Program-made: the position numbers and the translations under genes
The notes under the pieces: generated by a model
What the model was told of the DNA's origin: nothing
Database searches by the model: none
The model's input: the letters and a program-made list of their open reading frames with translations, nothing else
NCBI GenBank assembly: GCA_040753915.1
Contig: JBFMDN010000012.1
Coordinates: 1 to 64,000 of the forward strand
Length of the DNA: 64,000 nt
Reading direction: 5' to 3'
Source of the DNA: JBFMDN01 sp040753915
GTDB lineage: Bacteria > Desulfobacterota > Desulfomonilia > Desulfomonilales > Desulfomonilaceae
Part shown: one piece after another, positions 35,327 to 44,485 of the stretch
How the letters are laid out: the number at the start of each line of letters is the position of its first letter
Position numbering within the stretch: position 1 is the first letter of the stretch

Positions 35327-35360
35327 ACACTTCGCTCCTAATCCGCGTAATCTCTCGCTA

Positions 35361-36953
35361 TCAGCGGCCGATCGTCTCGAGTGATGATGTCACGGCAATT
35401 GTCGTCCCATTACCGGCTGACTTCTGTTTCGCCTTTTCCAGGTCTAAAACGGCCGCTCTCTTCTTTTCAACCACCTGGATGAAATTCTTCACCGAGGGCT
35501 CCATGGGCTTGAGAAACGTGTTCGGGTACACGCCGATCCAAACACAAAACACCACGATCGGAGCCAGAATTACGAACTCCCTTCCGCTGAGATCTTTGAG
35601 CGACAGGTTTTTCGGGTTGGTCACTTCTCCGAACATCACGCGCTGGAACATCCAGAGCATGTACACTGCGGCAAAGATTACACCTGTTGCCCCAAACACC
35701 GCGTACCACGGATAGACTTTGAAGGTGCCAACGAGAATGAGGAATTCTCCCACAAATCCGTTTAGCCCAGGCAGCCCAACGGAGGAGAGCGTGAAAATCA
35801 TAAAGAATACAGCGTACATCGGCATGACTTTCGAGATCCCGCCGTACTCGGCTATCAAGCGGGTGTGTCGTCGTTCATAGATCATGCCGACGATAAGAAA
35901 CAGAGCGCCTGTGCTCAAGCCATGATTCACCATCTGGATGATGCTCCCCTCCACCCCTTGAGCGGTAAAGGCAAACATCCCCAGCATGACGAACCCCAGG
36001 TGGCTGACACTGGAAAAGGCGACGAGCCGCTTCACATCCGCCTGCACCATGGCCACCCAGGCGCCGTATATTATTCCGATCACCGCGAGGAGGCAAATCC
36101 ACCAGGCTGCGTCCAGTGCAGCATTGGGAAAAAGCGGAATAGCGTACCGGATGAACCCGTACGTCCCCATCTTCAGGAGGACCGCCGCCAGCATCACGCT
36201 TCCTACGGTGGGAGCCTCGGTGTGCGCGTCAGGGAGCCATGTGTGGAAGGGGAACATGGGTACCTTGATGGCGAATGCCAAGAAGAAAGCCAGGAACATC
36301 CAGTACTGAGCGTGGGTGGGAACAGGGAATTCGTAGAGCTTGAGTAGATCAAACGTGTACCCTTCCCCACCTGCTCCGGCCATGAAATACAGGGCCAGAA
36401 TTGCGACAAGCATCAGGAGGCTTCCCACAACGGTGTAGAGCACGAACTTTATGGCTGCATACAGCCTTCTGGCAGGATTGCCCCACACTCCTATGAGGAG
36501 ATACATGGGAATGAGCATAATCTCCCAGAAAACGTAAAAGAGGAAGAGATCGAGGGCCACGAACACACCGATCATTCCCGTCTGCAAAACGAGCAGGGAG
36601 ATGAGAAACTCCTTGACCCTGTGTTGGATGTCGTTCCATGCGGCCAAGACGCAGATTGGGCCCAGAAACGTCGTAAGTAGGACGAGAAAGAGGCTTATTC
36701 CGTCAATACCAAGCTTGTACGAGATCCCCCAATCCCTGACCCACGGATGGCTCTCAACCAGTTGCATGGTTGCGGTTGAAGAATCGAACATGAAATACGC
36801 GGCGAGGCTCACCGCAAAGTCCGCCAACATGAACACCAGAGCTATCCAGCGCAGGGTTTCTCGACTCTCCCTATTAATGAAGAGGAGAATTGCCGCGCCA
36901 ACCAAGGGAAGGAACGTGGTGTAACTGAGTACGGGGAAGGAAGCGTTCTCCAT
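35361..36953 (-). CDS. nuoM: NADH:quinone oxidoreductase subunit M
   Basis: A 530-residue proton-pumping subunit with about 14 helices. FYVFWEIMLIPMYLLIG holds the conserved glutamate of the channel, and MFPFHTWLPDAHTEAPTVGSVMLAAVLLKMGTYG the lysine-bearing helices. VAFSSVSHLGFVMLGMFAF also fits. The C-terminal tail after about residue 480 is hydrophilic and slightly longer than in E. coli (509 residues). GGAGG lies ten bases before the ATG. It is 20 bases after nuoL. Confidence 0.96.
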   Translation of the reverse strand: MENASFPVLSYTTFLPLVGAAILLFINRESRETLRWIALVFMLADFAVSLAAYFMFDSSTATMQLVESHPWVRDWGISYKLGIDGISLFLVLLTTFLGPICVLAAWNDIQHRVKEFLISLLVLQTGMIGVFVALDLFLFYVFWEIMLIPMYLLIGVWGNPARRLYAAIKFVLYTVVGSLLMLVAILALYFMAGAGGEGYTFDLLKLYEFPVPTHAQYWMFLAFFLAFAIKVPMFPFHTWLPDAHTEAPTVGSVMLAAVLLKMGTYGFIRYAIPLFPNAALDAAWWICLLAVIGIIYGAWVAMVQADVKRLVAFSSVSHLGFVMLGMFAFTAQGVEGSIIQMVNHGLSTGALFLIVGMIYERRHTRLIAEYGGISKVMPMYAVFFMIFTLSSVGLPGLNGFVGEFLILVGTFKVYPWYAVFGATGVIFAAVYMLWMFQRVMFGEVTNPKNLSLKDLSGREFVILAPIVVFCVWIGVYPNTFLKPMEPSVKNFIQVVEKKRAAVLDLEKAKQKSAGNGTTIAVTSSLETIGR

Positions 36954-36973
36954 GAGAGGAATTCCTCCATGTC

Positions 36974-38896
36974 CTATCGCAGGACGAGATAACCGATGAC
37001 AAAAACGACCCCTACCAGGATCGAGAGTGCATAATCCTTGACAACACCCGACTGAAGCCTCCGCAGGACGGCGCCCCAGCCTCTGGCTATGCGTGCTGTT
37101 CCGTTGACGATGCCGTCGATCACCGCGTCGTCAAACATTTTCCAGAGAAACTGGGAGAATCGCACAATCGAGTTAACGAACAAGATGTCGTAAATCTCAT
37201 CAACCCAGTACTTGTTGTACACGAGCTTGTGCAGTCCCGGAAATCTCTCCACCATTCTCTGAGCTGCCCCGGGCTCTGTCAGGTACATCCATCGCGCGTA
37301 GAAGAACCCCGCAATGGCTATGGCAAGGGACACGCCCATGAGGGTCAATTCCAGCGCCACACTGTGATGCGCAGCCGCGTGCTCCCCCTTGAGGACAGCT
37401 TCTGCAGGGGCAAAGACCGGAGCCAGAAAATCGCCGAACACGTGCCAACCCTTCAATATGGGGATTCCGACGAATCCCCCCACCAGCGACAGCACAGCGA
37501 GTATCATCAGCGGTACGGTCATGATCGGGGGAGACTCGTGCAAGTGATGGGCAGCTTCAGGCTCCACGCGGGATTCTCCGTAAAAGGTCATGAAGACCGA
37601 TCTGAACATGTAAAAGGAGGTCATGAGCGCAGCAACTGCGCCAACGATCCAGAACCCCGCTCCGCGCTCGAAGGCAAAAAAGAGGATCTCATCTTTGCTG
37701 AAAAAGCCTGCGAACGGTAGGATCCCCGCTATGGCCAACGTTCCGAACAGATAGGTCCAATGAGTATGCGGCAGGTGGCTCTTCAGAGCCCCCATTTTTC
37801 GCATGTCCAGCTCGCCGCTCATCGCGTGCATCACGCTGCCGGCAGCCAGGAAGAGCAGGGCCTTGAAAAAGGCGTGGGTCATGAGATGAAATATACCCGT
37901 GGCAAAGGCGCCGACGCCGCATGCCAGGAACATGTATCCCAACTGGCTGATGGTGGAATATGCCAGGACCCGCTTGATGTCGAATTGCGTGATGCCAATG
38001 GTCGCCGCATAGAATGCAGTGGCAGCGCCAATAACGGCAACGACCGAAAGCGAGATAGGCGCCAACGCGAAGAGGATGCTGCAGCGGGCAACCATGTACA
38101 CACCCGCGGTAACCATCGTGGCAGCATGGATCAGGGCGCTGACCGGTGTCGGGCCCTCCATCGCGTCGGGGAGCCATGTGTACAGCGGGATCTGAGCGGA
38201 TTTTCCCGTGGCACCGACGAAAAGGAGAAGAGTGATCAGGGTAACCAGCAGTCCTCCCTGTGCCAGCTTAGCGTGGGCTTCCGAGAAAACCTGAGTGAAA
38301 TCAAATGTTCCGAAGGTGACGAAGATGAGGAACATCCCGATAAGGAACCCGAAATCACCCACCCGGTTTACGACAAAGGCCTTCTTGCCGGCATCGGCAG
38401 CAGACTTCTTCTCATAATAGTAGCCGATGAGCAGGTACGAGCACAGCCCGACTCCCTCCCAGCCCACGAAAAGCAGAAGGAAGTTGTTGCTCGACACCAG
38501 GATGAGCATGTTGAACACGAAGAGGTTCAGGTATGCAAAGAAGCGTCTGAATCCTAACTCTCCGTGCATGTACCCAATGGAGTACACGTGAATGACGAAG
38601 CCAACGCCACTGACGACGAGCATCATGACCGTGCTGAGAGGATCAACGAGAAATCCGATAGGCACGTTCAGATCTCCAGAGATGATCCACGTGTACACCA
38701 CTTTCTGGACGGAGCGAGAGCCCGGATCCATTCCGAGAAGCTCCAGGAAAATCGACACAGCTATGACAAAAGAAGCTCCTACGGATAAGGATCCTATCCA
38801 TCCGATGGCCTTTTCCGAGAATGCTTTGCCGATTAGCCCGTTGATCGCAAATCCGATCAAGGGGAAAACAGGTATCAGCCAGACCAGATCAATCAT
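36974..38896 (-). CDS. nuoL: NADH:quinone oxidoreductase subunit L
   Basis: A 640-residue subunit, the most distal proton channel, with a long lateral helix near the C terminus (residues around 520-600) and about 16 helices. Characteristic blocks are FFAYLNLFVFNMLILVSSNNFLLLFVGWEGVGLCSYLLIGYYYEK, GATGKSAQIPLYTWLPDAMEGPTPVSALIHAATMVTAGVYM and AYSTISQLGYMF. I start at MIDLVWL (38896) because GGGAG lies 8 bases ahead; the frame can be opened 18 bases earlier with TTG. A His-rich loop (AAHHLHESPP) is at about 510. Confidence 0.96.
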   Translation of the reverse strand: MIDLVWLIPVFPLIGFAINGLIGKAFSEKAIGWIGSLSVGASFVIAVSIFLELLGMDPGSRSVQKVVYTWIISGDLNVPIGFLVDPLSTVMMLVVSGVGFVIHVYSIGYMHGELGFRRFFAYLNLFVFNMLILVSSNNFLLLFVGWEGVGLCSYLLIGYYYEKKSAADAGKKAFVVNRVGDFGFLIGMFLIFVTFGTFDFTQVFSEAHAKLAQGGLLVTLITLLLFVGATGKSAQIPLYTWLPDAMEGPTPVSALIHAATMVTAGVYMVARCSILFALAPISLSVVAVIGAATAFYAATIGITQFDIKRVLAYSTISQLGYMFLACGVGAFATGIFHLMTHAFFKALLFLAAGSVMHAMSGELDMRKMGALKSHLPHTHWTYLFGTLAIAGILPFAGFFSKDEILFFAFERGAGFWIVGAVAALMTSFYMFRSVFMTFYGESRVEPEAAHHLHESPPIMTVPLMILAVLSLVGGFVGIPILKGWHVFGDFLAPVFAPAEAVLKGEHAAAHHSVALELTLMGVSLAIAIAGFFYARWMYLTEPGAAQRMVERFPGLHKLVYNKYWVDEIYDILFVNSIVRFSQFLWKMFDDAVIDGIVNGTARIARGWGAVLRRLQSGVVKDYALSILVGVVFVIGYLVLR

Positions 38897-38966
38897 TCCA
38901 GGCTCCCAATGCAATAGTGCGGGACATCATGCTCGATTTGGCGCCGGTCCATGCCCGCGGTTTTGC

Positions 38967-39269
38967 TTACCACTTCATGAGACTCATTTCGTTCACGTTC
39001 GCAGTGCCCTTCTCCCGGAAGATGGCTACCGCTATTGCCAGTCCCACAGCAACCTCAGCGGCGGCCACCACCATGGTGAAGAGAACAAACACCTGTCCTT
39101 CCATGGAATTCAGAGTGTGGGAAAACGCCACGAAGCTCAGGTTAACCGCGTTGAGCATCAGCTCGAGGGACATGAGGATGACGATCACATTTCTGCGGAT
39201 CATCACTCCGATCATCCCTATAGTAAACAGCAGAGCAGACAAGAATAGGTAGTGTTCCAACGTGATCAT
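38967..39269 (-). CDS. nuoK: NADH:quinone oxidoreductase subunit K
   Basis: A 100-residue, three-helix membrane subunit. The helices contain the conserved glutamates of the central axis (MSLELMLNAVNLSFVAF and MVVAAAEVAVGLAIAVAIF). Length and sequence are typical. It lies between nuoJ (38 bases) and nuoL (70 bases). Confidence 0.96.
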   Translation of the reverse strand: MITLEHYLFLSALLFTIGMIGVMIRRNVIVILMSLELMLNAVNLSFVAFSHTLNSMEGQVFVLFTMVVAAAEVAVGLAIAVAIFREKGTANVNEMSLMKW

Positions 39270-39307
39270 TTGTGTTCATCCCATGTCAAATTGGAGAGAG
39301 AGGGACG

Positions 39308-39844
39308 CTATCCCTTCGTCGCTCCTGTGGACCTCTTCCGCGCAAGGATCACCGCGCCCACTATCGCCGCCAGCAAGAGTATGGAGACGATTTCAAAGGG
39401 GAGCAGGTATGTCGTGAACAGCTCCCTGGCCAATATCTCCGTATTGCTCATCTCGGGCACCGCCGCGGGAGCGCCTATCTGAGGCGCCCTCGGAATCACC
39501 GCTGTCAGGACAGGCCCGATCATCGTCAGCACACCCAGTGCCAGGACTGCCCCTATCCACCAGCGTGCCGACTTCGCGTCCGCCTGGAAGATCGTGGGAC
39601 CAAGATTCAGAAGCATGATCACGAACAGGAAGAGGACCATGACGGCTCCAGCGTACACCACGAGCTGTACCATGGCCACAAATTCGGCCCTCAGCATGAG
39701 AAACAGGCCCGCGAGGCTGACCATTGCAAGAATCATGAAGACGACGTTATGAACGGGTCTGCGGAGAAAAACCACACAAAGTGCCGAGACCGTTACGATT
39801 ACGGCCAGTACATAAAACAGCACCGCTTCCATCAGGGTATACAT
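39308..39844 (-). CDS. nuoJ: NADH:quinone oxidoreductase subunit J
   Basis: A 178-residue five-helix membrane subunit. The third helix (FVAMVQLVVYAGAVMVLFLFVIMLLNLG) includes the pi-bulge region seen in all NuoJ. Start choice is uncertain: the ATG at 39844 abuts GGAGGT directly, while the next in-frame ATG at 39832 has it at 12 bases. It is separated from nuoI by an unusual 345-base gap. Confidence 0.94.
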   Translation of the reverse strand: MYTLMEAVLFYVLAVIVTVSALCVVFLRRPVHNVVFMILAMVSLAGLFLMLRAEFVAMVQLVVYAGAVMVLFLFVIMLLNLGPTIFQADAKSARWWIGAVLALGVLTMIGPVLTAVIPRAPQIGAPAAVPEMSNTEILARELFTTYLLPFEIVSILLLAAIVGAVILARKRSTGATKG

Positions 39845-40189
39845 ACCTCCATCGACGGACTGACCTGTCCCGCTGCCACCGCTGTCCCTCAGGGCCGCTC
39901 GACGGCCCAGTCCGCATCGACTCCACTATGGGCGACGCTCGACTCGGATCAACCAGAGAGGAGTGGAAGATCTCCTGCACCCGTCCGTCAGAGTCATTCC
40001 CAAATGTGTTTACCTACTCACCTACTTACGTGTTTACCTATTCATCCGTGTGCGTAGCGGTCCCTAAACTCCACAGCACCGCGGGCTACGGCATCATCCT
40101 TGGCCGTCAGTTCGGCCTGCCATGATCCTTTGTCACTCGACCACGCACCTGGAGATCCCTCGTCACGTTGCGACGCGTGTGCCTTTCTT
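39845..40189. other. Gap inside the nuo operon, with a direct repeat
   Basis: 345 non-coding bases between nuoI and nuoJ, far longer than any other gap between the core nuo genes. It contains GTGTTTACCTAYTCA twice, at about 40006-40020 and 40030-40044. No gene is supported on either strand. Confidence 0.55.
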
Positions 40190-40627
40190 TCAGCTTGCCA
40201 CCTTCTTCTTGGCCTCGTACCTCGGCTGCGGAGGCTCCAGAAGCTGCTCTTTGTCGAGAATCAACCCCTCCCGGCTGTAGGCCGAGATCTCATATTCCGT
40301 CGTCATCTCGATGGCTTCTTTCGGGCACACCTCCACGCAATAGCCGCAAAAGATGCATCGTCCCAGGTCGATCACGTATTTCTCCGGATACTTCCTGTTG
40401 TCCGGCTCAGCCGCGCCCTCGATGTAGATGCACTGCGCCGGGCACACGGTGGCACAGAGCATGCAAGCGACACACTTGATCTTTCCCGACGCATGCTTCG
40501 TCAGAACATGCCGGCCCCTCCATCGGGGTGCAACGTCCCACTTCTCCTCAGGATATCGGAGAGTAACTTTGGGGCTGAAGAAGTAATCCAGTGTCAGCTT
40601 GAGTCCCTGAAGAAGGGGTTTGATCAT
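40190..40627 (-). CDS. nuoI: NADH:quinone oxidoreductase subunit I
   Basis: A 145-residue ferredoxin-like subunit with two [4Fe-4S] clusters (N6a, N6b): C52/C55/C58 with C62 and C91/C94/C97 with C101. It passes electrons from NuoG to NuoB. The N terminus has the amphipathic helix that rests on the membrane arm (LLQGLKLTLDYFFSPKVTLRYPEEK). The C-terminal tail (PQPRYEAKKKVAS) is typical. Confidence 0.95.
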   Translation of the reverse strand: MIKPLLQGLKLTLDYFFSPKVTLRYPEEKWDVAPRWRGRHVLTKHASGKIKCVACMLCATVCPAQCIYIEGAAEPDNRKYPEKYVIDLGRCIFCGYCVEVCPKEAIEMTTEYEISAYSREGLILDKEQLLEPPQPRYEAKKKVAS

Positions 40628-40694
40628 TTTTCTCCGTCCTCACGTATGGTTGGGCACACTGTCCGTGCACAAGTAGGATCCATTGCCGATGTCC

Positions 40695-41735
40695 TCATCC
40701 TACGTGGCGCTGAAGCCACAGGGTGTAGAGGAAGGCAGTGAGCATAACGTTGAACAGTCCGGCCGGTACCAGCACCTTCCAGCCCAAGCTCATGACCCTG
40801 TCATACCGCAATCTCGGGTACGTCCCACGAATCCATACGAACACGAACACCCAGAAAAACGTCTTGAGCAGGAACCAGACCACCGGGGGAAGCACGGGTC
40901 CCTGCCATCCCCCAAAGTAAAGGGTCGTAATAAGGGAGCTCATGAACAGCAGATGCGCGTACTCTCCCAGGTAAAACAGCCCGAATTTCATTGAGCTATA
41001 TTCTGTCTGGTAGCCAGCCACCAGCTCGTTTTCGCACTCCAACAAATCGAAAGGCGTGCGCCCTATGTCCGCCGATCCCGCTATAAGCAGCAGGAGGAAC
41101 CCAAGAGGTTGTCGGAAAATATACCATTTCCAAATTGAATCCTGGGACTGCACGATCTCGACAAGGCTCAGAGTCCCTGCCAGCATAAGCACCCCTATGA
41201 CGGCGAGGGCCAGCCCGAGCTCATAGCTTATCATCTGTGCCCCGGCTCGTATCGCTCCCAGAAGCGAATACTTGTTGTTGGAGGACCAACCGCCAAGTAT
41301 GACACCGTATGCACCCAGGGACGTTACGGCAAAGATGAACAGGATGCCCACGTTCATGTCTGAGATCACGCCCTGGTTCAGGCCGTACCGGTCTGCGGCC
41401 GGTCCCAGGATCCTATCCAGACCCAATCCCTGTGCGAACGGTATCACTGCAAACGGTGTCAAAGCGCATGTCACGACAATGAGGGGAGCGAGCACGTAAA
41501 TGAACTTATTCGCTCCAGAGACCGTTATCTCCTCCTTCAGCAAGAGCTTTGCCCCGTCTGCAAGCGGCTGAAGCAGCCCCCACGGCCCGACGCGGTTCGG
41601 TCCCAGCCTCACCTGGATCCACCCAAGGACTTTGCGCTCCAGCAGGGTGAGGTATGCGACAAAGGTCAATACTGCCCCGATGAAGATCAGGATCTTAATA
41701 ATCAGGAATATCACTGCCGGAATCGTGCCTTCCAT
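40695..41735 (-). CDS. nuoH: NADH:quinone oxidoreductase subunit H
   Basis: A 346-residue eight-helix subunit at the quinone site. LLERKVLGWIQVRLGPNRVGPWGLLQPLADGAKLLLKE is the family signature, and GRTPFDLLECENELVAGYQTEYSSMKFGLFYLGEY the conserved acidic loop. The start at 41735 (MEGTIPAVIFL) follows GAGG; the frame remains open upstream into the nuoG end but is not needed. It starts 20 bases after nuoG. Confidence 0.96.
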   Translation of the reverse strand: MEGTIPAVIFLIIKILIFIGAVLTFVAYLTLLERKVLGWIQVRLGPNRVGPWGLLQPLADGAKLLLKEEITVSGANKFIYVLAPLIVVTCALTPFAVIPFAQGLGLDRILGPAADRYGLNQGVISDMNVGILFIFAVTSLGAYGVILGGWSSNNKYSLLGAIRAGAQMISYELGLALAVIGVLMLAGTLSLVEIVQSQDSIWKWYIFRQPLGFLLLLIAGSADIGRTPFDLLECENELVAGYQTEYSSMKFGLFYLGEYAHLLFMSSLITTLYFGGWQGPVLPPVVWFLLKTFFWVFVFVWIRGTYPRLRYDRVMSLGWKVLVPAGLFNVMLTAFLYTLWLQRHVG

Positions 41736-41755
41736 ACGTAAAACCTCGCCGGTAT

Positions 41756-44398
41756 CTAAACCTTTTCCACCTTCACATTCACAGCGGACTCTCCCCACCG
41801 GAGGAAAGCGTTGAGTTTCAGCTCACCGAAATGATAGGGAACAATGACCGTTCCCGGTAAGGCGCGGCGGGAAGCCTTCACTGTGAGCTCAGTCGACGCG
41901 CCATTGGCGTTGCTGATCCGTATGGCCTGTCCATCCTTCAGACCGAGCAATTTTAGATCCTTGGGGCTCATCTCCGCGGTAGCCTCTGAGACCACCTCCA
42001 TCAGGGAAGCGCTACGACGAGACATCGACCCCGAATGAAACTTCAATATCCCGGGGATCAGGAACAGAGGAAGTGCTTCCGGGGCGGGGCTCATGATGGC
42101 TGGAGCCGGAACGAGCCGGGCTTTGCCGGACGGAAAGCCCCCTTCGTAGAGCATCTCCTTGCCGGAATCCTCGGAATCGACGCAGGGCCACGTGATGCCC
42201 TGGCTTCCTAGCCTCTGGTACGACACACCTCCATACACGTCCACTAGACTCGCAATCTCTTCCATTACTCTCTCGGGACCGGAATAGGTGAGAGAGAGAT
42301 TCCCCATCAGAGTAGCAAGCGCAATAAAGATCTCCAGGTCGCTTTTTGCACGACGTTCGTCTGTGGTCGGAGCCAGCCGCTGGATCCGCCGGTCCGCAGT
42401 CGTATATGTACCGGATTTCCCGGCGAATGAGCTGACAGGGAGCACGGCATGGGCCAATTGCGCTGTGGGAGTGAGGAACATGTCCTGAACGACGAGAAAT
42501 TCAAGCTTGCACAGCGCTCGCTCTACCTGGCCCCGGTCAGGATACGTTTCCACGGGGTTCTCGCCCACCACGTACAGGCCTTTTATCTCCCCCTGTTCCG
42601 CTTTTTCGAGAATTTCCCTCGCACCCAGTCCTGGATTTTCGGGGATCGCCGCGTCCCATGCCTGAGAGAATTTGGCCCTGGCCGCTTCGTCTGCTATGGG
42701 GTAAAGGCCCGGGAGGAACTCCGGGGTCAGTCCCATATCTACTGCCCCCTGAGAATTTGCTTTCTCGCCGAACACGTGGAGGCCACAAGCTTCCTTCCCT
42801 ATCCTCCCCGTGAAAAGCGCCAAATTCGCTGCAGCCTGGGCTAGCTCTACGTTGTGAGCCACACGATTCATCCCTGTCGTGAGAATCAACGTGGCGTGCT
42901 CAGCATCGGCATATGCCTGCGCGGCAGCTCTGATTACCTCCGGATCATTGTTCGTAAGACTTGCCACCCGCTCCACGGTGTAATCGCTCAGCGAAGCCAC
43001 TAGATCGTCAAAACCCTCGACCTTCAAATCTAGGGCTTTCTTGTCGAACCGCCCCTCATCAACGATCCATTTGAGCATGGCATATGCAATCAGATGCTCG
43101 TACCCCGGAGGAACCTGCAGGAACGTGCTGCCCATGCGTTCCGCGAGCTTGGTCCGTACAGAGTCCACGACTATGATTTTGGCCCGTTTGCGACCATGAG
43201 CGAGGATGACCTCATTCTTCGCCACCGGGTGGGTTTCGTTGAGGTCCGCTCCGAAGAGAACAATGACGTCGGCTTTCCTGATCTCCCTGATGGAATTCGC
43301 GCCTGCTGCGTATCCGAGCATAGGACGCAGAGCATCGGTCAAGCTTCGATAGGAATAGCCGCCCGCGTGATCCAGGTTCGGGGATTCGAGCACGGTTCGC
43401 ACGAAGCGATTGAGCACGTAGGCTTCCTCATTGGTAAGCCGCGCCGAGCCCAGGGCAGCGAGCTTGGAGCCCCCGTGCTCCGTCCTCAGCGCCTTGAGGC
43501 GCCCGGCTACGAATTGGAGCGCCTCCGCCCAATCCGTCTCGACCAGCGAGCCGTCCTTTCGGATCAACGGCTTTGTCAGGCGAGTATCCGAGTATATGTA
43601 CGGCCATCCGTATCGCCCTTTTACGCACAGGTTCCCCTCATTAGGGCTATCCGCCGGCGATCCCACGTACACAATTTTGCTGTTTTTCTCACCCACTGTG
43701 AGCCTGCACCCCAGGCTGCAAAAGGAACAGGTGGTATCAGTCCTTCTCAATTCGAACAAGCGGCCGGTTCCCACGAGCCATTTCGAGCATATGGCCCCCA
43801 CGGGACAGATCGACGCGCATTGACCGCACAGCTCGCATGCGAGGGGGCGCTGGAAATCGGTCGAGACCTCCGTGAACATTCCTCTGTTCACGAAGCTCAG
43901 CTCCCGCTCTCCCTGCACCTCGTCGCAAATGCGCACGCACATGCCACACTTTATGCAGAGGTTCATGTTGAAGCGGATAAAGTGCGAATCGTTGTCCACA
44001 TTAAAATATCGACTCTCCTTGGAAAACGGCAGATCCCCGATCTTGTATTCGTACACGAGGTTTTGGAGCTGGCAATTCCCTGCAGCGTCACAACTCGGGC
44101 ACAGGAGAGGATGCGACCTGAGCAGCAGCATGAGCTGCACTCTTCGGATCTCGACGAGCTTGGGAGTATTGGTGGCCACTTCCATGCCGTCCCGTGCTGG
44201 ATTGAAGCAGGCCGGCATAGTGCGAGTACGACCTTTGGCCGTGACTTCCACGATGCACAGGCGGCATGAGCCATACGGAATGAGACGCTTATCGTGGCAC
44301 AAAGTGGGAATCCGTATCCCGGCTTTTTGAGCAGCCTCCAGGATAGTGGCTCCACGTTCGACAGAGACTTCAACACCGTCGATGGTCAAAGTAACCAT
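41756..44398 (-). CDS. nuoG: NADH:quinone oxidoreductase subunit G, FDH-like form
   Basis: An 880-residue subunit. A [2Fe-2S] site is at C34/C45/C48/C64; a His-Cys3 cluster at H96/C100/C103/C109; two ferredoxin sites at C148/C151/C154 with C158 and C188/C191/C194 with C198; then the molybdopterin-type [4Fe-4S] site C224/C227/C231/C258. The remaining 620 residues are a complete formate-dehydrogenase-like domain (GNLCVKGRYGWPYIYSDTRLTKPL). At the position of the catalytic Sec/Cys the sequence is GYSYRS (347-352), so it is not expected to reduce CO2 or oxidise formate. The layout equals the NuoG/FdhA-like proteins of anaerobes. It begins 87 bases after nuoF. Confidence 0.95.
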   Translation of the reverse strand: MVTLTIDGVEVSVERGATILEAAQKAGIRIPTLCHDKRLIPYGSCRLCIVEVTAKGRTRTMPACFNPARDGMEVATNTPKLVEIRRVQLMLLLRSHPLLCPSCDAAGNCQLQNLVYEYKIGDLPFSKESRYFNVDNDSHFIRFNMNLCIKCGMCVRICDEVQGERELSFVNRGMFTEVSTDFQRPLACELCGQCASICPVGAICSKWLVGTGRLFELRRTDTTCSFCSLGCRLTVGEKNSKIVYVGSPADSPNEGNLCVKGRYGWPYIYSDTRLTKPLIRKDGSLVETDWAEALQFVAGRLKALRTEHGGSKLAALGSARLTNEEAYVLNRFVRTVLESPNLDHAGGYSYRSLTDALRPMLGYAAGANSIREIRKADVIVLFGADLNETHPVAKNEVILAHGRKRAKIIVVDSVRTKLAERMGSTFLQVPPGYEHLIAYAMLKWIVDEGRFDKKALDLKVEGFDDLVASLSDYTVERVASLTNNDPEVIRAAAQAYADAEHATLILTTGMNRVAHNVELAQAAANLALFTGRIGKEACGLHVFGEKANSQGAVDMGLTPEFLPGLYPIADEAARAKFSQAWDAAIPENPGLGAREILEKAEQGEIKGLYVVGENPVETYPDRGQVERALCKLEFLVVQDMFLTPTAQLAHAVLPVSSFAGKSGTYTTADRRIQRLAPTTDERRAKSDLEIFIALATLMGNLSLTYSGPERVMEEIASLVDVYGGVSYQRLGSQGITWPCVDSEDSGKEMLYEGGFPSGKARLVPAPAIMSPAPEALPLFLIPGILKFHSGSMSRRSASLMEVVSEATAEMSPKDLKLLGLKDGQAIRISNANGASTELTVKASRRALPGTVIVPYHFGELKLNAFLRWGESAVNVKVEKV

Positions 44399-44485
44399 AG
44401 AAATTCACTCGCATTCGAAGATTAGGTATCTGCTTTCAGTGCCGTTCGTCAACCGCCGGCAAACGGACGGCAGTGCAAGCCGAGA

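Noticed and set aside
34383..38557. Long plus-strand frames opposite nuoN, nuoM and nuoL
   Set aside because: They are antisense shadows of strongly supported membrane protein genes and have His/Arg/Gln-rich translations.
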